Shown here piece by piece: positions 25,164 to 34,132 of a DNA stretch of 34,240 bases. The notes beneath the pieces are model-generated. The model did no database searches and was not told the DNA's origin. It worked only from the letters and a program-made list of their open reading frames with translations. The stretch is taken from the NCBI GenBank assembly GCA_937949745.1, contig CALECM010000086.1, positions 1 to 34,240 of the forward strand. Reading direction: 5' to 3'. The number at the start of each line of letters is the position of its first letter. Positions within the stretch are counted from its first letter, which is position 1. The stretch comes from an uncultured Bacteroidales bacterium. Its GTDB lineage: Bacteria; Bacteroidota; Bacteroidia; Bacteroidales; WCHB1-69. Position numbers and translations under genes: made by a program.

Positions 25164-27017
25164 TTACCTAACTATATTTTTGAATTCGTTATCGTTACGA
25201 TATTTTTTGAATTCAGGATCTTTTTGTGCTTTCTGCGCAAAACTGCGATCCATATCTATGGAAGTTTTCAATGCTGAGAATACTTCGGCCTGATTATTGG
25301 TACGGGCAGCCAGAACAGCCTGTAAATAATACACTTTTGCATCTTTATTAGGAATACAATCCAAAGTAGTTTTGGCAGCGGCGTATTCTTTATTCACCAA
25401 CTGGGATAATGCCATATTGAAATCACAATGTTTGTTGTTCATCATTTTCTGTGCATTGGCATAATCGCCTTTCAATATCTCATAAGCACCCAGGTTATAA
25501 TTCTGGTTGATCGGGTGGGTAGAAGCGCGGTGTGATTCTTCAAATCTGGTTTTAGCTTCATTTACATTTCCCGAAAGGAATTCAACCAATGCCATATTAT
25601 TAAGTATAATGCCATTACTTGGAGAAATAGCATTAGCTTTATTCAAATTACTTTTCGCAGTATTTAAAAGCGCGACATCCCTTGTATTCAGGTAACCATC
25701 GATATTGACAACCGCTAAATTATTGAATGCCCTCCAGTCTTTCTGTGCAATTTCGTCCTCCACCAATGCCGTATAAATACGTTCTTTTTCTTTGATATCT
25801 TTCGTTAGTGTAGCCGCATAAAGTCTTTCAGAAAGAGATAATTCCTGCGGGGAAGAGATTACCAATTCCCTGATCTGGTCGTCATTGTATTTATTTTTAT
25901 TACAAACAAGGGTAATTTCAGCTCTTCTGAGAGGAGGGAGGATCATTTCTTTGATTTCATTGTAGATATCGGTCATCTCCCTGATTTTCTGTTCTCTTTG
26001 AGCGCTGTTGGGTTGTGAACGCACGATATTCAAAATTTGATTTTTTTCTGCGATATTGGATCTTTCAACAGCAGCTTCGAAACCGCTCCAGTCTTCACCG
26101 TTAGCATGGTTTTCAAACACAAGTTCCGGTTTTTGAAGATCTTTCGGTTTTATATTATTTTTCTTGGCATAATCGTTCCAATATTTATTGTATTGTTCGG
26201 TGAACCATTTTTTACCTTGTTCAAAACGTTTTTCCGATAAGCCCTGGTTGCGGGATTCTTCACCTTCCGGAGATGCCCATCCGTATATTACCACTTTGTC
26301 GATCACACGGCCTTCGTTAAGAAAATCCACGAATTTCTTGATTCTTTCCTTTGCTGCCTCGTCGCGGTTTAATTTGAGGTTCCAGTTAAGGTTGGACATG
26401 TTTACCTCAAAATAAATAACTGCTGTTTCCGTAAGGAATTCAGGCCTGTACTGGTGAGGTGCGTTAACGAAATAAGAACCGTTTCCGGTAATTTTCCCGT
26501 CATAATCACTTTCGGCGAATTCAGGGAAAAGGGAAATAAAAGAAGAGGTATTATAAATTCCTTCTCCTAAGTTACGCGGAGCCATTTGTTGTGATTGTTT
26601 TCCCATGGAGATGGTCGATACGGCGCTTACCTGCGCATTCAGATAATCCTCCTGGAATTCGAATGATCCGTTCTTGGAAAAATTTCCGCCATTTTTATAT
26701 GAAATAACAGTTCCGGGAACTTTTGCCTTTTCTCCTACCAAGGTAATTTTATCCATACTTTTGGTTACGGTTTCTCCATTGGCGTTTTCATATACCATAT
26801 AAGGCACGTCGATTTCCATTACCGCTTTTTTCTTTAAATATTTAGGAGGAATAGAACCTTTTATCGTATAATCAACTTTTCCGCCTCTGTTTTCCAGATC
26901 GCGGTTTTCCAGTTGTATATCTACCTGCGGATAATTCTTGACCATTTTATTGATACCGCACCCACCTATCATAAGTGCCAGGATGCTCACTAAAGCAATT
27001 AATTTTGAAGTTTTCAT
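25164..27017 (-). CDS. OmpA-family lipoprotein with C-terminal TPRs
   Basis: This 617-residue protein has a lipoprotein signal with lipobox IGGC (Cys20), so it is likely anchored in the outer membrane facing the periplasm. An N-terminal beta-rich region is followed, at about residues 200-330, by an OmpA-like peptidoglycan-binding domain: VDFLNEGRVIDKVVIYGWASPEGEESRNQGLSEKR. That segment keeps the family pattern of G-x-A-x-x-x-G, then N-x-x-L-S-x-x-R. The C-terminal third is TPR-like (KSNLNKANAISPSNGIILNNMALVEF, NYNLGAYEILKGDYANAQ). It probably links the outer membrane to peptidoglycan and recruits partners. The ATG at 27017 is preferred to the longer frame at 27071, which runs through the promoter. 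It stands alone between its own promoter and terminator. Confidence 0.87.
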   Translation of the reverse strand: MKTSKLIALVSILALMIGGCGINKMVKNYPQVDIQLENRDLENRGGKVDYTIKGSIPPKYLKKKAVMEIDVPYMVYENANGETVTKSMDKITLVGEKAKVPGTVISYKNGGNFSKNGSFEFQEDYLNAQVSAVSTISMGKQSQQMAPRNLGEGIYNTSSFISLFPEFAESDYDGKITGNGSYFVNAPHQYRPEFLTETAVIYFEVNMSNLNWNLKLNRDEAAKERIKKFVDFLNEGRVIDKVVIYGWASPEGEESRNQGLSEKRFEQGKKWFTEQYNKYWNDYAKKNNIKPKDLQKPELVFENHANGEDWSGFEAAVERSNIAEKNQILNIVRSQPNSAQREQKIREMTDIYNEIKEMILPPLRRAEITLVCNKNKYNDDQIRELVISSPQELSLSERLYAATLTKDIKEKERIYTALVEDEIAQKDWRAFNNLAVVNIDGYLNTRDVALLNTAKSNLNKANAISPSNGIILNNMALVEFLSGNVNEAKTRFEESHRASTHPINQNYNLGAYEILKGDYANAQKMMNNKHCDFNMALSQLVNKEYAAAKTTLDCIPNKDAKVYYLQAVLAARTNNQAEVFSALKTSIDMDRSFAQKAQKDPEFKKYRNDNEFKNIVR

Positions 27018-27060
27018 GTGTAATGTGTTTTTATTGAATTTTGGTTTGTTATATACGGCG

Positions 27061-27068
27061 CAAATATA
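27061..27068 (-). promoter_or_regulatory. -7 promoter element of the OmpA/TPR lipoprotein gene
   Basis: TATATTTG on the minus strand matches TAnnTTTG, 43 bases upstream of the ATG at 27017. Confidence 0.7.
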
Positions 27069-27206
27069 CATTATTATTTTAAATGAATAAAATTCATTAA
27101 TGAAAAGTTATTTATTGCTATTGTGCCGTTTTGAAGCACAATTACATAATTTATTGGATAAAAAAGAACAATAAATAAGACCCTTTAACTAAACTTGCAG
27201 AAAGTG

Positions 27207-28187
27207 TCAAAGAACCAGTAAATTACATCCACGAATCTCAGCCTGGTCGGTTCTTCCCAATATTTCCGTACCTTCCTGTCTTTTTCTTCCTAGATCATCC
27301 GAAGCGATAAACGAACAGGAGTATATATTGGCAAGATCAATAATATTAACAACTCCTGTTTCTAAATGTTCGGAATAAAAAAGGGGATCTTTTTCATCGC
27401 GGAGTATTACTTTCATCCATGGCGGCGTAAGAAAAACATTATTTCCGTAGCTATACGCCTGGGATAATAATTCACACATCCCGTATTCAGAATGGACTGC
27501 GTCGACTCCGAAAGCCCGCCGGATACGGTCATGCGCTTCTTCTTTGACCAATTCTTTACCTCTTCCTTTCATGCCTCCCGTTTCCATAATGATCAATCCG
27601 GGAAAAGCAATTCGATATAATTCCGCAAAATCGAGTAATGCGAAAGTGACACCGAAAAGAATTACCTTCTTCCGTTGGTTCTTCAAATGCTGCAAGGTTT
27701 GATATAGAGCCGGATAATCATAAAGGTAAAATCCGTTTTCCGGTTGTCCTGAACTTTGCATAAGCTCATGGACCATAAAGACAAGCGAAGAGTTGTCACG
27801 TTCAAGGTAATGGGGCAAAAGGGCCAGGATTACATATTGCGCGGGATCACCGTAAAAGAACCGGAAACCTTCCGTAAAACTTTTCCTGTATAATCGTAAG
27901 TCTTTAACAAGATGCCGGGAAGGTTTCATTCCCGTGGTGGTACTGCTGTGAAAAATGATTTCAGGATCAAAAGAGCCGGTCCTGACCTCATGGGTCTTAA
28001 AAAAGCCGATAGGAAGGAACGGTATTTCATCCCATTTTTCCACATTATCAGGAGATTTGGACAAATATCCGCAATAGTCCTGATATACCTGATTATGGTG
28101 ATACTGGTATTCGAAAATGCGCAATGAAAGGTCAGCAAATGTTTCCGGAGTATGAGTATTAAAAATCTGTTCTTCTAAATGAAGCAT
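27207..28187 (-). CDS. LuxE/acyl-protein synthetase family protein
   Basis: This 326-residue cytoplasmic protein matches the LuxE-type branch of the adenylate-forming enzymes. Such proteins activate a carboxylic acid as an acyl-adenylate and pass it on. Family landmarks are the early FLPIGFFKTHEVRTG, the nucleotide loop FHSSTTTGMKPSRH, LFGVTFALLDFAE, METGGMKGRGKELV and the C-terminal IRGC with a Cys five residues from the end, the position where LuxE carries its acyl-accepting Cys. It lies 6 bases after gldG on the same strand and is the third gene of the gldF-gldG unit. No lux genes are near, so luminescence is not implied. Its substrate is unknown; exopolysaccharide or lipid acylation are possible roles. 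Confidence 0.8.
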   Translation of the reverse strand: MLHLEEQIFNTHTPETFADLSLRIFEYQYHHNQVYQDYCGYLSKSPDNVEKWDEIPFLPIGFFKTHEVRTGSFDPEIIFHSSTTTGMKPSRHLVKDLRLYRKSFTEGFRFFYGDPAQYVILALLPHYLERDNSSLVFMVHELMQSSGQPENGFYLYDYPALYQTLQHLKNQRKKVILFGVTFALLDFAELYRIAFPGLIIMETGGMKGRGKELVKEEAHDRIRRAFGVDAVHSEYGMCELLSQAYSYGNNVFLTPPWMKVILRDEKDPLFYSEHLETGVVNIIDLANIYSCSFIASDDLGRKRQEGTEILGRTDQAEIRGCNLLVL

Positions 28188-28193
28188 TTGTAT

Positions 28194-29963
28194 TTACTGT
28201 TTTACGACATTTCTCCGGTACCTGATTCTCCTGACCAGATTCATAACTATACCCAATATGATGATGATCAATAAGGGAACGGCAATATTAAGGACTGTAT
28301 AAAAAGTCTTTTCCTGCTGCACCTTTACTTTACTCAATGCTCCGATCTTAAAATTTTTGGCCCGTATCATCAGGAGGTCATCGTCAGCACACAGGTAATT
28401 GACGCAGTTGATGATAAACTCACTGTTATCGTACAAAGTACCGGTATAAACATCATAACCTGCCGGATAGGGCTGATTCCTCTGCCGGTCAATGGAATTC
28501 CTGATAATATCGCCGTCGGCCACAAATATTTGGCGTGTAGGCTGACTTTGTGAAATAAAACCTATTTGCTTGATCGTATCGAATTCCACCGGAAGAAGTC
28601 CGTTATATGCCGACTCAAAGCTGCCTTCCACCAACACGGCGATCGGCAGGTGTTTAAAGGCAAATTCCTGCAGATTAGGTTGTGTCCTGCCTACATTAAG
28701 CGTGACGATTGAAGGTGTGGGGACCATTTTGGTTCTTTCCGAGGATGTCATCAAAATCGTTTTATCCAGATCCACATTACCCACGAAATCAATACTTCCG
28801 GTAAAATCGGACTTAATTTTCTTCATGTTCCTCACAATGGGATGAGTACTGAAATTGACCACATTGAGAGCATACGGGAACACCATAAATTTATACTGGG
28901 TCTGGTCCCCGATCTTTCCCGCGCTTACGGGAATACTCTGGCAACTGAGATCCTGCAACAGATTGGCATTGAGCCGGACTCCGTATTTAAAAAAGAGATC
29001 ATTGAGACGCAATCCTCTTGCCATGGCGAAAAATTCCAGTTGTGACTGGAGGCTGTCCATGGAGGCATTGGTAGCGTCGATTAACCATAACGCTTTACCT
29101 CCCCTCATAATATGCTGGTCTATGATATATTTGTCATAATCGCTGAAAGGTTCTGTGGGTTGGGCGATCACGAGCACATCGTATTTATTGCCTTTTACTT
29201 TAATGGTTTGATTAATAGAATCTTCAACGGCTATTTCCCGGAGACTGTTGATCTTTCCGTCGAGCCTGATCCTTTCCACGTTGTAAAATTTCTGGAGCTG
29301 GAAAGTAACCCAGGAAGTATTCATAAAATCCAGTTCACCGTGACCTTCCAGAAACGCTACTTTAGGTTTAGATTTCCTCATCATTTGCCGGAGCGCGGCT
29401 ACCAGGTTATACTCCAGTTCCTGCGTGGAATAGGTCATCCAGCTCTCATTTCCACTGGGATCAGCCACAACCAGGTTAACCGGATGTTCTTCGTTCTTAT
29501 AGGAGATCATAGCTCCCGGAATGACAAACTGCGTTGAAAAGCCGGCGCTGTTTTCCTTGCTGATGGGTATGGGACTTAGTCCTTTCCTGGCGAATTCACC
29601 GAAAATGGAATTGATCTCTTCGGTATTTTTCCCGGCGACGGGATCGATGAATTCGAAAAATATCTGTTTGGAATAATTCCGGAATTCCTGTAATATGTCA
29701 TTGGCGTTTTTGGCAAATAACTGGTAATCGGCCGGGAATCCTTCCCCTTTAAGGTAAACCCGGATATACACTTTATCATCCAGGTTTTTTAATAGTTCTA
29801 TGGTGGCCGGCGACAGGGAATGCCGTTTATCTTTGGTCAGGTCGGCCCTGAAATAAGCGAAAGAGGAAAGGATATTAACCGCCACAAGGATAAGAAATGT
29901 GGCTACCAGTCCAACAATTGCGCTCTTTTTATATCGATTACTGTTTTTCTTGTTTGTTTTCAT
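28194..29963 (-). CDS. gldG: Gliding-motility ABC transporter auxiliary protein GldG
   Basis: The protein has 589 residues. An N-terminal membrane segment (about 14-36) is followed by the family start YFRADLTKDKRHSLSPATIELLKNL, a large extracytoplasmic domain (GHGELDFMNT-SWVTFQLQ, then VLVIAQPTEPFSDYDKYIIDQHIMRGGKALWLIDA), and a C-terminal membrane segment (about 555-577) with a basic tail. In Flavobacterium, GldA, GldF and GldG form an ABC transporter linked to gliding, but many non-gliding Bacteroidota have GldFG. The ATPase GldA is not in this window. gldF ends 24 bases upstream, and the LuxE-like gene follows after 6 bases. Confidence 0.93.
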   Translation of the reverse strand: MKTNKKNSNRYKKSAIVGLVATFLILVAVNILSSFAYFRADLTKDKRHSLSPATIELLKNLDDKVYIRVYLKGEGFPADYQLFAKNANDILQEFRNYSKQIFFEFIDPVAGKNTEEINSIFGEFARKGLSPIPISKENSAGFSTQFVIPGAMISYKNEEHPVNLVVADPSGNESWMTYSTQELEYNLVAALRQMMRKSKPKVAFLEGHGELDFMNTSWVTFQLQKFYNVERIRLDGKINSLREIAVEDSINQTIKVKGNKYDVLVIAQPTEPFSDYDKYIIDQHIMRGGKALWLIDATNASMDSLQSQLEFFAMARGLRLNDLFFKYGVRLNANLLQDLSCQSIPVSAGKIGDQTQYKFMVFPYALNVVNFSTHPIVRNMKKIKSDFTGSIDFVGNVDLDKTILMTSSERTKMVPTPSIVTLNVGRTQPNLQEFAFKHLPIAVLVEGSFESAYNGLLPVEFDTIKQIGFISQSQPTRQIFVADGDIIRNSIDRQRNQPYPAGYDVYTGTLYDNSEFIINCVNYLCADDDLLMIRAKNFKIGALSKVKVQQEKTFYTVLNIAVPLLIIIILGIVMNLVRRIRYRRNVVKQ

Positions 29964-29987
29964 AACTATTTCCCGGTTAAAAGCTAA

Positions 29988-30719
29988 CTACCATTTCCTG
30001 CTCATCAATACAATTTTGGTCCCGAATAAAAAGATGAATATCACGCTAAAAAAATAGATAATATCCCGGGAATCCACTACTCCTTTACTGATAGCCATAT
30101 AATGATGGTCGATACCCAATGTTTTGATAAAATAGCCGAAATTCCCCAATGCATCGAAAGAATAGATAAATTCAAACCCATAAGTGAGGATGAAACAGAG
30201 AGGCGCAGCCAGAATGAAAGCGATGATCTGGTTGTTGGTGAGGCTTGATACGAAGATCCCGATTGCGATATACGCGGAACCCAGCAAAAGCAGTCCCAGG
30301 TATGATCCCCAAGTGCTGCCCATATCTATGTTTCCCGGAGGATTACCGAGATTATAAACGGAGATAATATAGATCATGGTAGGTAATAAAGCCAGCACCA
30401 GCAAAGTGAGGGATGACAGGAATTTAGCCACGATGATCTGGTTATCGGAAAGGGGTTTGGTAAACAGCAGTTCTATCGTTCCCACTCTTTTCTCTTCCGA
30501 AAAGGAACGCATGGTTATAGCCGGAATCAACAAAAGGAAAAGGAAAGGAGAGAGGTTAAAGAGGCCCTGTATATCGGCCACACCTGAATAAAGAATGTTA
30601 TTGATATTGGGGAAAACCCATAAAAAGAGGCCGGTCACGATCAAAAAAACGGCGATAAAGATATAACCTGTCAGCGAGCTCAAATATGTTTTAACCTCTT
30701 TCAGATACAGACTCCACAT
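29988..30719 (-). CDS. gldF: Gliding-motility ABC transporter permease GldF
   Basis: This 243-residue inner-membrane permease of the ABC-2 type has about six hydrophobic segments. The N-terminus KEVKTYLSSLTGYIFIAVFLIVTGLF and the cytoplasmic loop FSEEKRVGTIELLFTKPLSD are the ABC-2 permease pattern, in which the EEKR-GT-E-L-T-P loop couples to the ATPase. It should pair with an ATPase, GldA, encoded elsewhere, and with GldG encoded 24 bases downstream. The ATG at 30719 follows a -7 element by 20 bases, making gldF the first gene of gldF-gldG-LuxE-like. The lptG-like gene ends 100 bases upstream. Confidence 0.92.
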   Translation of the reverse strand: MWSLYLKEVKTYLSSLTGYIFIAVFLIVTGLFLWVFPNINNILYSGVADIQGLFNLSPFLFLLLIPAITMRSFSEEKRVGTIELLFTKPLSDNQIIVAKFLSSLTLLVLALLPTMIYIISVYNLGNPPGNIDMGSTWGSYLGLLLLGSAYIAIGIFVSSLTNNQIIAFILAAPLCFILTYGFEFIYSFDALGNFGYFIKTLGIDHHYMAISKGVVDSRDIIYFFSVIFIFLFGTKIVLMSRKW

Positions 30720-30738
30720 GTTTTGAAATTTTATGGTA

Positions 30739-30746
30739 CAAAAATA
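30739..30746 (-). promoter_or_regulatory. -7 promoter element of the gldF operon
   Basis: TATTTTTG on the minus strand matches TAnnTTTG, 19 bases upstream of the gldF ATG. Confidence 0.7.
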
Positions 30747-30819
30747 AGGAAAAAAGCGTTATTAAATGCCTTTCAGCCATAACTTGATACGCAATCCCGC
30801 GTGATTTATTGTCCATTTT

Positions 30820-31941
30820 TTATTTAGGCGTTAACCGTAATAAAATGATACACGCAATTAAAAAAATGAGATCGGGCATCCAGGCGCCCAACGCCGCCGG
30901 CAATCCGCCCGAGACGGCGAATACATCCGAAACCTGTTGCAGGAAAATAAAAGAAAACGCCATACCCATACCTACGAAAAGATGTACTCCTATACCCCTG
31001 TTGGTCTTACGCGAGGCCACACTCAGCCCCAGCAAGGTCATGATGATGGTCCCCAGGGAATTGGCCATACGCTTATGCTTTTCCATGATATAATATTTGG
31101 AAAAGCCGGTCCCTTTTTCCTTTTCTTCCCTGATATATTTTTCAAGAGTCTGGTAGGTCATGGTTTCGACGACGGTAGCATCTTTGTTCAGGTCGACGGG
31201 AGAAATATCAAAAACCGTGTCCATTTCGATTCCTTTGGTCACGATCTCATGACTATCTTTAATCGTCCGTTTGATGTAATCCTCAAGGGTCCATCTTTCG
31301 GTTTCCGGATCATACTGAAAAGTATTGGCGCTGATCTTATAGGTCGTCACATCCCGGTCCAGTTCTTCATAAGTAAACTGAAAACCTTTCATATCCATTT
31401 TTTCCCATCTTCCTACATAGATATAGGAATTAGATGAGTTTTTTATGTGGATATCCGTAGTGGCGACCGTACGGCGGTGAAAATACTGTTGCTTAAATTT
31501 ATTCAGGTTGGAGTTAGAATAAGGAATTACAAAATTCGACATTAAAAATGACAAGATCGCAATCAGGATCGCCCCGGTAATATAGGGCACCATAAGCCTG
31601 TAGTAATTCACGCCACCGCTCAGTATCGCTACGATCTCATTCCGCTGAGAGAGCTGGGAGGTGAACCATATTACGCTGATGAAGGTAAATAAAGGCGTAA
31701 AAAGATTGATAAAATAAGGAATGAAATTGAAATAATAACCCCATACAATCTGGGCAAAGGGTACATTATAGTCGATAAACCGCTGTATATTATCCGATAC
31801 GTCGAAGACAATAATGATGGTCATGAGCATGGCGATGGAAAAGAAGAATGAACCCAGATATTTTTTGAGGATATAAGTATCCAGCAATCTCCATCTAAGG
31901 TTATTTTTAATCTTCCGGAAGCTCATCTTCCCTAATGCCAT
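30820..31941 (-). CDS. lptG: LptF/LptG-type lipopolysaccharide export permease
   Basis: This 373-residue inner-membrane protein of the YjgP/YjgQ family has about six membrane segments split by a large periplasmic domain. LptF and LptG, with LptB and LptC, extract lipopolysaccharide from the inner membrane and feed the Lpt bridge. The N-terminus LLDTYILKKYLGSFFFSIAML is the usual start. SQRNEIVAILSGGVNYYRLM is the conserved coupling-helix region (LptG-like Q-R-E-x-x-A-x-x-S-G). The beta-rich middle ends before IMEKHKRMANSLGTIIMTLLG, and C-terminal helices follow. LptG rather than LptF is a weak preference. The ATG at 31941 or the one 15 bases in could be the start. It lies 76 bases after the S9 peptidase gene with no clear promoter, so the two may be co-transcribed. 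Confidence 0.87.
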   Translation of the reverse strand: MALGKMSFRKIKNNLRWRLLDTYILKKYLGSFFFSIAMLMTIIIVFDVSDNIQRFIDYNVPFAQIVWGYYFNFIPYFINLFTPLFTFISVIWFTSQLSQRNEIVAILSGGVNYYRLMVPYITGAILIAILSFLMSNFVIPYSNSNLNKFKQQYFHRRTVATTDIHIKNSSNSYIYVGRWEKMDMKGFQFTYEELDRDVTTYKISANTFQYDPETERWTLEDYIKRTIKDSHEIVTKGIEMDTVFDISPVDLNKDATVVETMTYQTLEKYIREEKEKGTGFSKYYIMEKHKRMANSLGTIIMTLLGLSVASRKTNRGIGVHLFVGMGMAFSFIFLQQVSDVFAVSGGLPAALGAWMPDLIFLIACIILLRLTPK

Positions 31942-32017
31942 ATACCCGGGTTAATAATGTCGTATCTAACAACTCTCTTTTTCGCATTTTATTTTCCGTT
32001 CCCAGACATCCGGCATA

Positions 32018-34108
32018 TTATTTCTTCAACCACTGGTCGAGCCAGCGGAAAAACTCGCGTTGCCATAAAATGGCATTTTGAGGTTTGGATACGAAATGGT
32101 TCTCGTCCGGGAAAAATAAAAAGCGACTGGGAATATTCTGGATCTGGGCGACATTGAAAGCCTGCATTCCTTCCGTATAAGGTATGCGGAAATCATTACC
32201 TCCATGTATTACCAGGATCGGAGCATCCCAATTACCCACGAAGTTATGGGGAGAAAAATCGTAACTTTTAGGAGTGGGTTTTTGCCAGTACGGGCCGCCC
32301 AGATCATGATTGGCGAAGAACAGTTCTTCCGTAGTACCGTACCAGCTTTCGAAATTGAACATTCCGCAATGGGCGATAAACGCTTTAAATCTTTTCTGGT
32401 GGTTCCCGGCAAGCCAGTAAACGGAAAATCCGCCGTAACTGGCTCCCACAGCGCCCAGACGCTGTTCATCCACGTATGGTTCTTTTGCCAGTTCATCGAT
32501 AGCGGACAAATAATCTTTCATATTCTGGCCGCCGTAATCGAGGCTGATCTGGTTATTCCATTCGCTTCCGAAACCCGGAAGGCCTCTTCTGTTCGGCGCT
32601 ACCACTATATAATCGTGCGCTACCATCATCTGGAAATTCCACCGGTATGAGAAGAACTGGCTCACGGATTGCTGCGGCCCCCCCTGACAATAGAGCAAAG
32701 TCGGATAATTTTTCTCCGGGGAGAAATGGGGAGGTAAGATCACCCAAACCAACATCTCTTTCCCGTCGGTGGTTTTCACCCAGCGTTTTTCCGTTTTACC
32801 CAGTGTTATTTTAGATAAAATATCCTGATTGGTAAAGGTAAGTTGTTCTTCACTGCCATCCTGTATATTAACGGCGAAAAGCTCAGCCGGAAGCGCGTGG
32901 GTTGTTTTGGTTACGATCAGACGGTCACCTGCCAGCGCCAGCGTATTGAAGTCGTGGTCGCCACGGGTTACCTGGCGTATGGCTTTGGAAGGAACATCCA
33001 GTTCATAAATCTGGTAAGTGGCTTCGATACAGCTCAGGAAGTAAATCTTTTTTCCGTCCGGATCCCAAACGAAATCAGTGGCGTCCTGATCGAAATCGGT
33101 GCTGTAATCGGCGGATAATCCCGTGTTAAAATCGTGGAGAAAAAGACGATGCTTTTCTGATTCGAAACCATCCGTTTCCATGCTCCACCATACCAGCATC
33201 GACCCGTCCGGAGAAAATACGGGAGCCATATCGTAGCCTTTGTTCTTTTCAGTCAGGTTAATAGTTTCACCGGTATTCAGGTCATAAATATAAATATCGG
33301 AATTGGTACTTTCGGCGAATTCCTTTCCTGACATTTTTTTCGCACTGTAAGCAAGCTTAGTTCCGTCGGGATGCCAGGCGATCTCGCCCATTCCTCCTGC
33401 CTGCGGAACCGGCGCGTGATATTTTTCTCCCTTCATCAGTTCCAAAGGATCCTCCATTGAAGGATAAGGCGCGATAAAAATATGTTCATAAGTCCCGTCC
33501 GCCCAGCTATCCCAGTGGCGGTACATCAGGTCGTCGTATATCATGGCGTTGGCTTCCGGAAGATCCGGATAACGGTCGGCAACGCTCTGGTCCAGCTTAA
33601 CATTCATGGTATAAAGCAAATGTTTCATATCCGGAGAGTAGCAGAAGCCGTTCACACTATTATCAAAACGGGTAAGCTGGGTATGGCCGGTACCGTCGGG
33701 ATTACATTCCCATACCTGGATTTCCGGTCCGGTTTTACGCATATAACCGATCTTTTTCCCGTCAGGGCGCCACACCGCACCGAATTCATCTTCGGGCGTA
33801 TTGGTGATCTTTACAGGATCGCCGCCGGAAACCGGCATCGTGTAGAGTTCCTGATTTCCTTTGTTAGCCTTATAATCAAAATATTTCACTCCAAACAACA
33901 ACGTTTGCCCGTCAGGGGAAACCTGCGGATCCGACAACCGTCCCATGTACCACAATATCTCTTCCGTCAATATTCCGGAAGAAAAATCGGGGACTTCCCT
34001 GTTTTCTTTGGTAATCATAGGGGTATCCGTTGTTTCCGGAGCTTTCTCTTTACATGATACGATCATAATCGATAATAAGGATAATAATACCAGACTCTTT
34101 TTCATCAC
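32018..34108 (-). CDS. Prolyl oligopeptidase family (S9) lipoprotein, DPP5-like
   Basis: The protein has 696 residues. A lipoprotein signal ends at VSC (Cys19), so it is likely outer-membrane anchored. A seven-bladed beta-propeller follows, with repeats of the SPDG / PDGKK type (for example DPQVSPDGQTLLFG and AVWRPDGKKIGYM). The C-terminal alpha/beta hydrolase carries Ser557 in GASYGG, Asp639 in GGNDFR and His671 in DENHF, the complete S9 triad in family order. It probably cleaves short peptides from the N-terminus, as in the DPP4/DPP5 family. DPP5 of Porphyromonas gingivalis is the closest kind I can name. The start is ATG-ATG at 34108, with the -7 element 16 bases upstream. No other gene is visible from there to the window end. 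Confidence 0.92.
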   Translation of the reverse strand: MMKKSLVLLSLLSIMIVSCKEKAPETTDTPMITKENREVPDFSSGILTEEILWYMGRLSDPQVSPDGQTLLFGVKYFDYKANKGNQELYTMPVSGGDPVKITNTPEDEFGAVWRPDGKKIGYMRKTGPEIQVWECNPDGTGHTQLTRFDNSVNGFCYSPDMKHLLYTMNVKLDQSVADRYPDLPEANAMIYDDLMYRHWDSWADGTYEHIFIAPYPSMEDPLELMKGEKYHAPVPQAGGMGEIAWHPDGTKLAYSAKKMSGKEFAESTNSDIYIYDLNTGETINLTEKNKGYDMAPVFSPDGSMLVWWSMETDGFESEKHRLFLHDFNTGLSADYSTDFDQDATDFVWDPDGKKIYFLSCIEATYQIYELDVPSKAIRQVTRGDHDFNTLALAGDRLIVTKTTHALPAELFAVNIQDGSEEQLTFTNQDILSKITLGKTEKRWVKTTDGKEMLVWVILPPHFSPEKNYPTLLYCQGGPQQSVSQFFSYRWNFQMMVAHDYIVVAPNRRGLPGFGSEWNNQISLDYGGQNMKDYLSAIDELAKEPYVDEQRLGAVGASYGGFSVYWLAGNHQKRFKAFIAHCGMFNFESWYGTTEELFFANHDLGGPYWQKPTPKSYDFSPHNFVGNWDAPILVIHGGNDFRIPYTEGMQAFNVAQIQNIPSRFLFFPDENHFVSKPQNAILWQREFFRWLDQWLKK

Positions 34109-34124
34109 TATAATATTTTTCCTG

Positions 34125-34132
34125 CAAAAATA
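34125..34132 (-). promoter_or_regulatory. -7 promoter element of the S9 peptidase gene
   Basis: TATTTTTG on the minus strand matches TAnnTTTG, 16 bases upstream of the first ATG at 34108. It may also serve the lptG-like gene downstream. Confidence 0.7.

Noticed and set aside
30789..30802. ACGC-6-GCGT hairpin just after the lptG-like gene
   Set aside because: The four-base stem lacks a following T-run on the minus strand; too small to call a terminator.
30937..31437. Open frame of 166 codons on the plus strand opposite the lptG-like gene
   Set aside because: It is antisense to a clear membrane-protein gene, has no family features and no promoter; it is a shadow frame.
33482..34057. Open frame of 191 codons on the plus strand opposite the S9 peptidase gene
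   Set aside because: It mirrors the peptidase propeller region, and the peptidase has a full catalytic triad and promoter; nothing supports the antisense frame.
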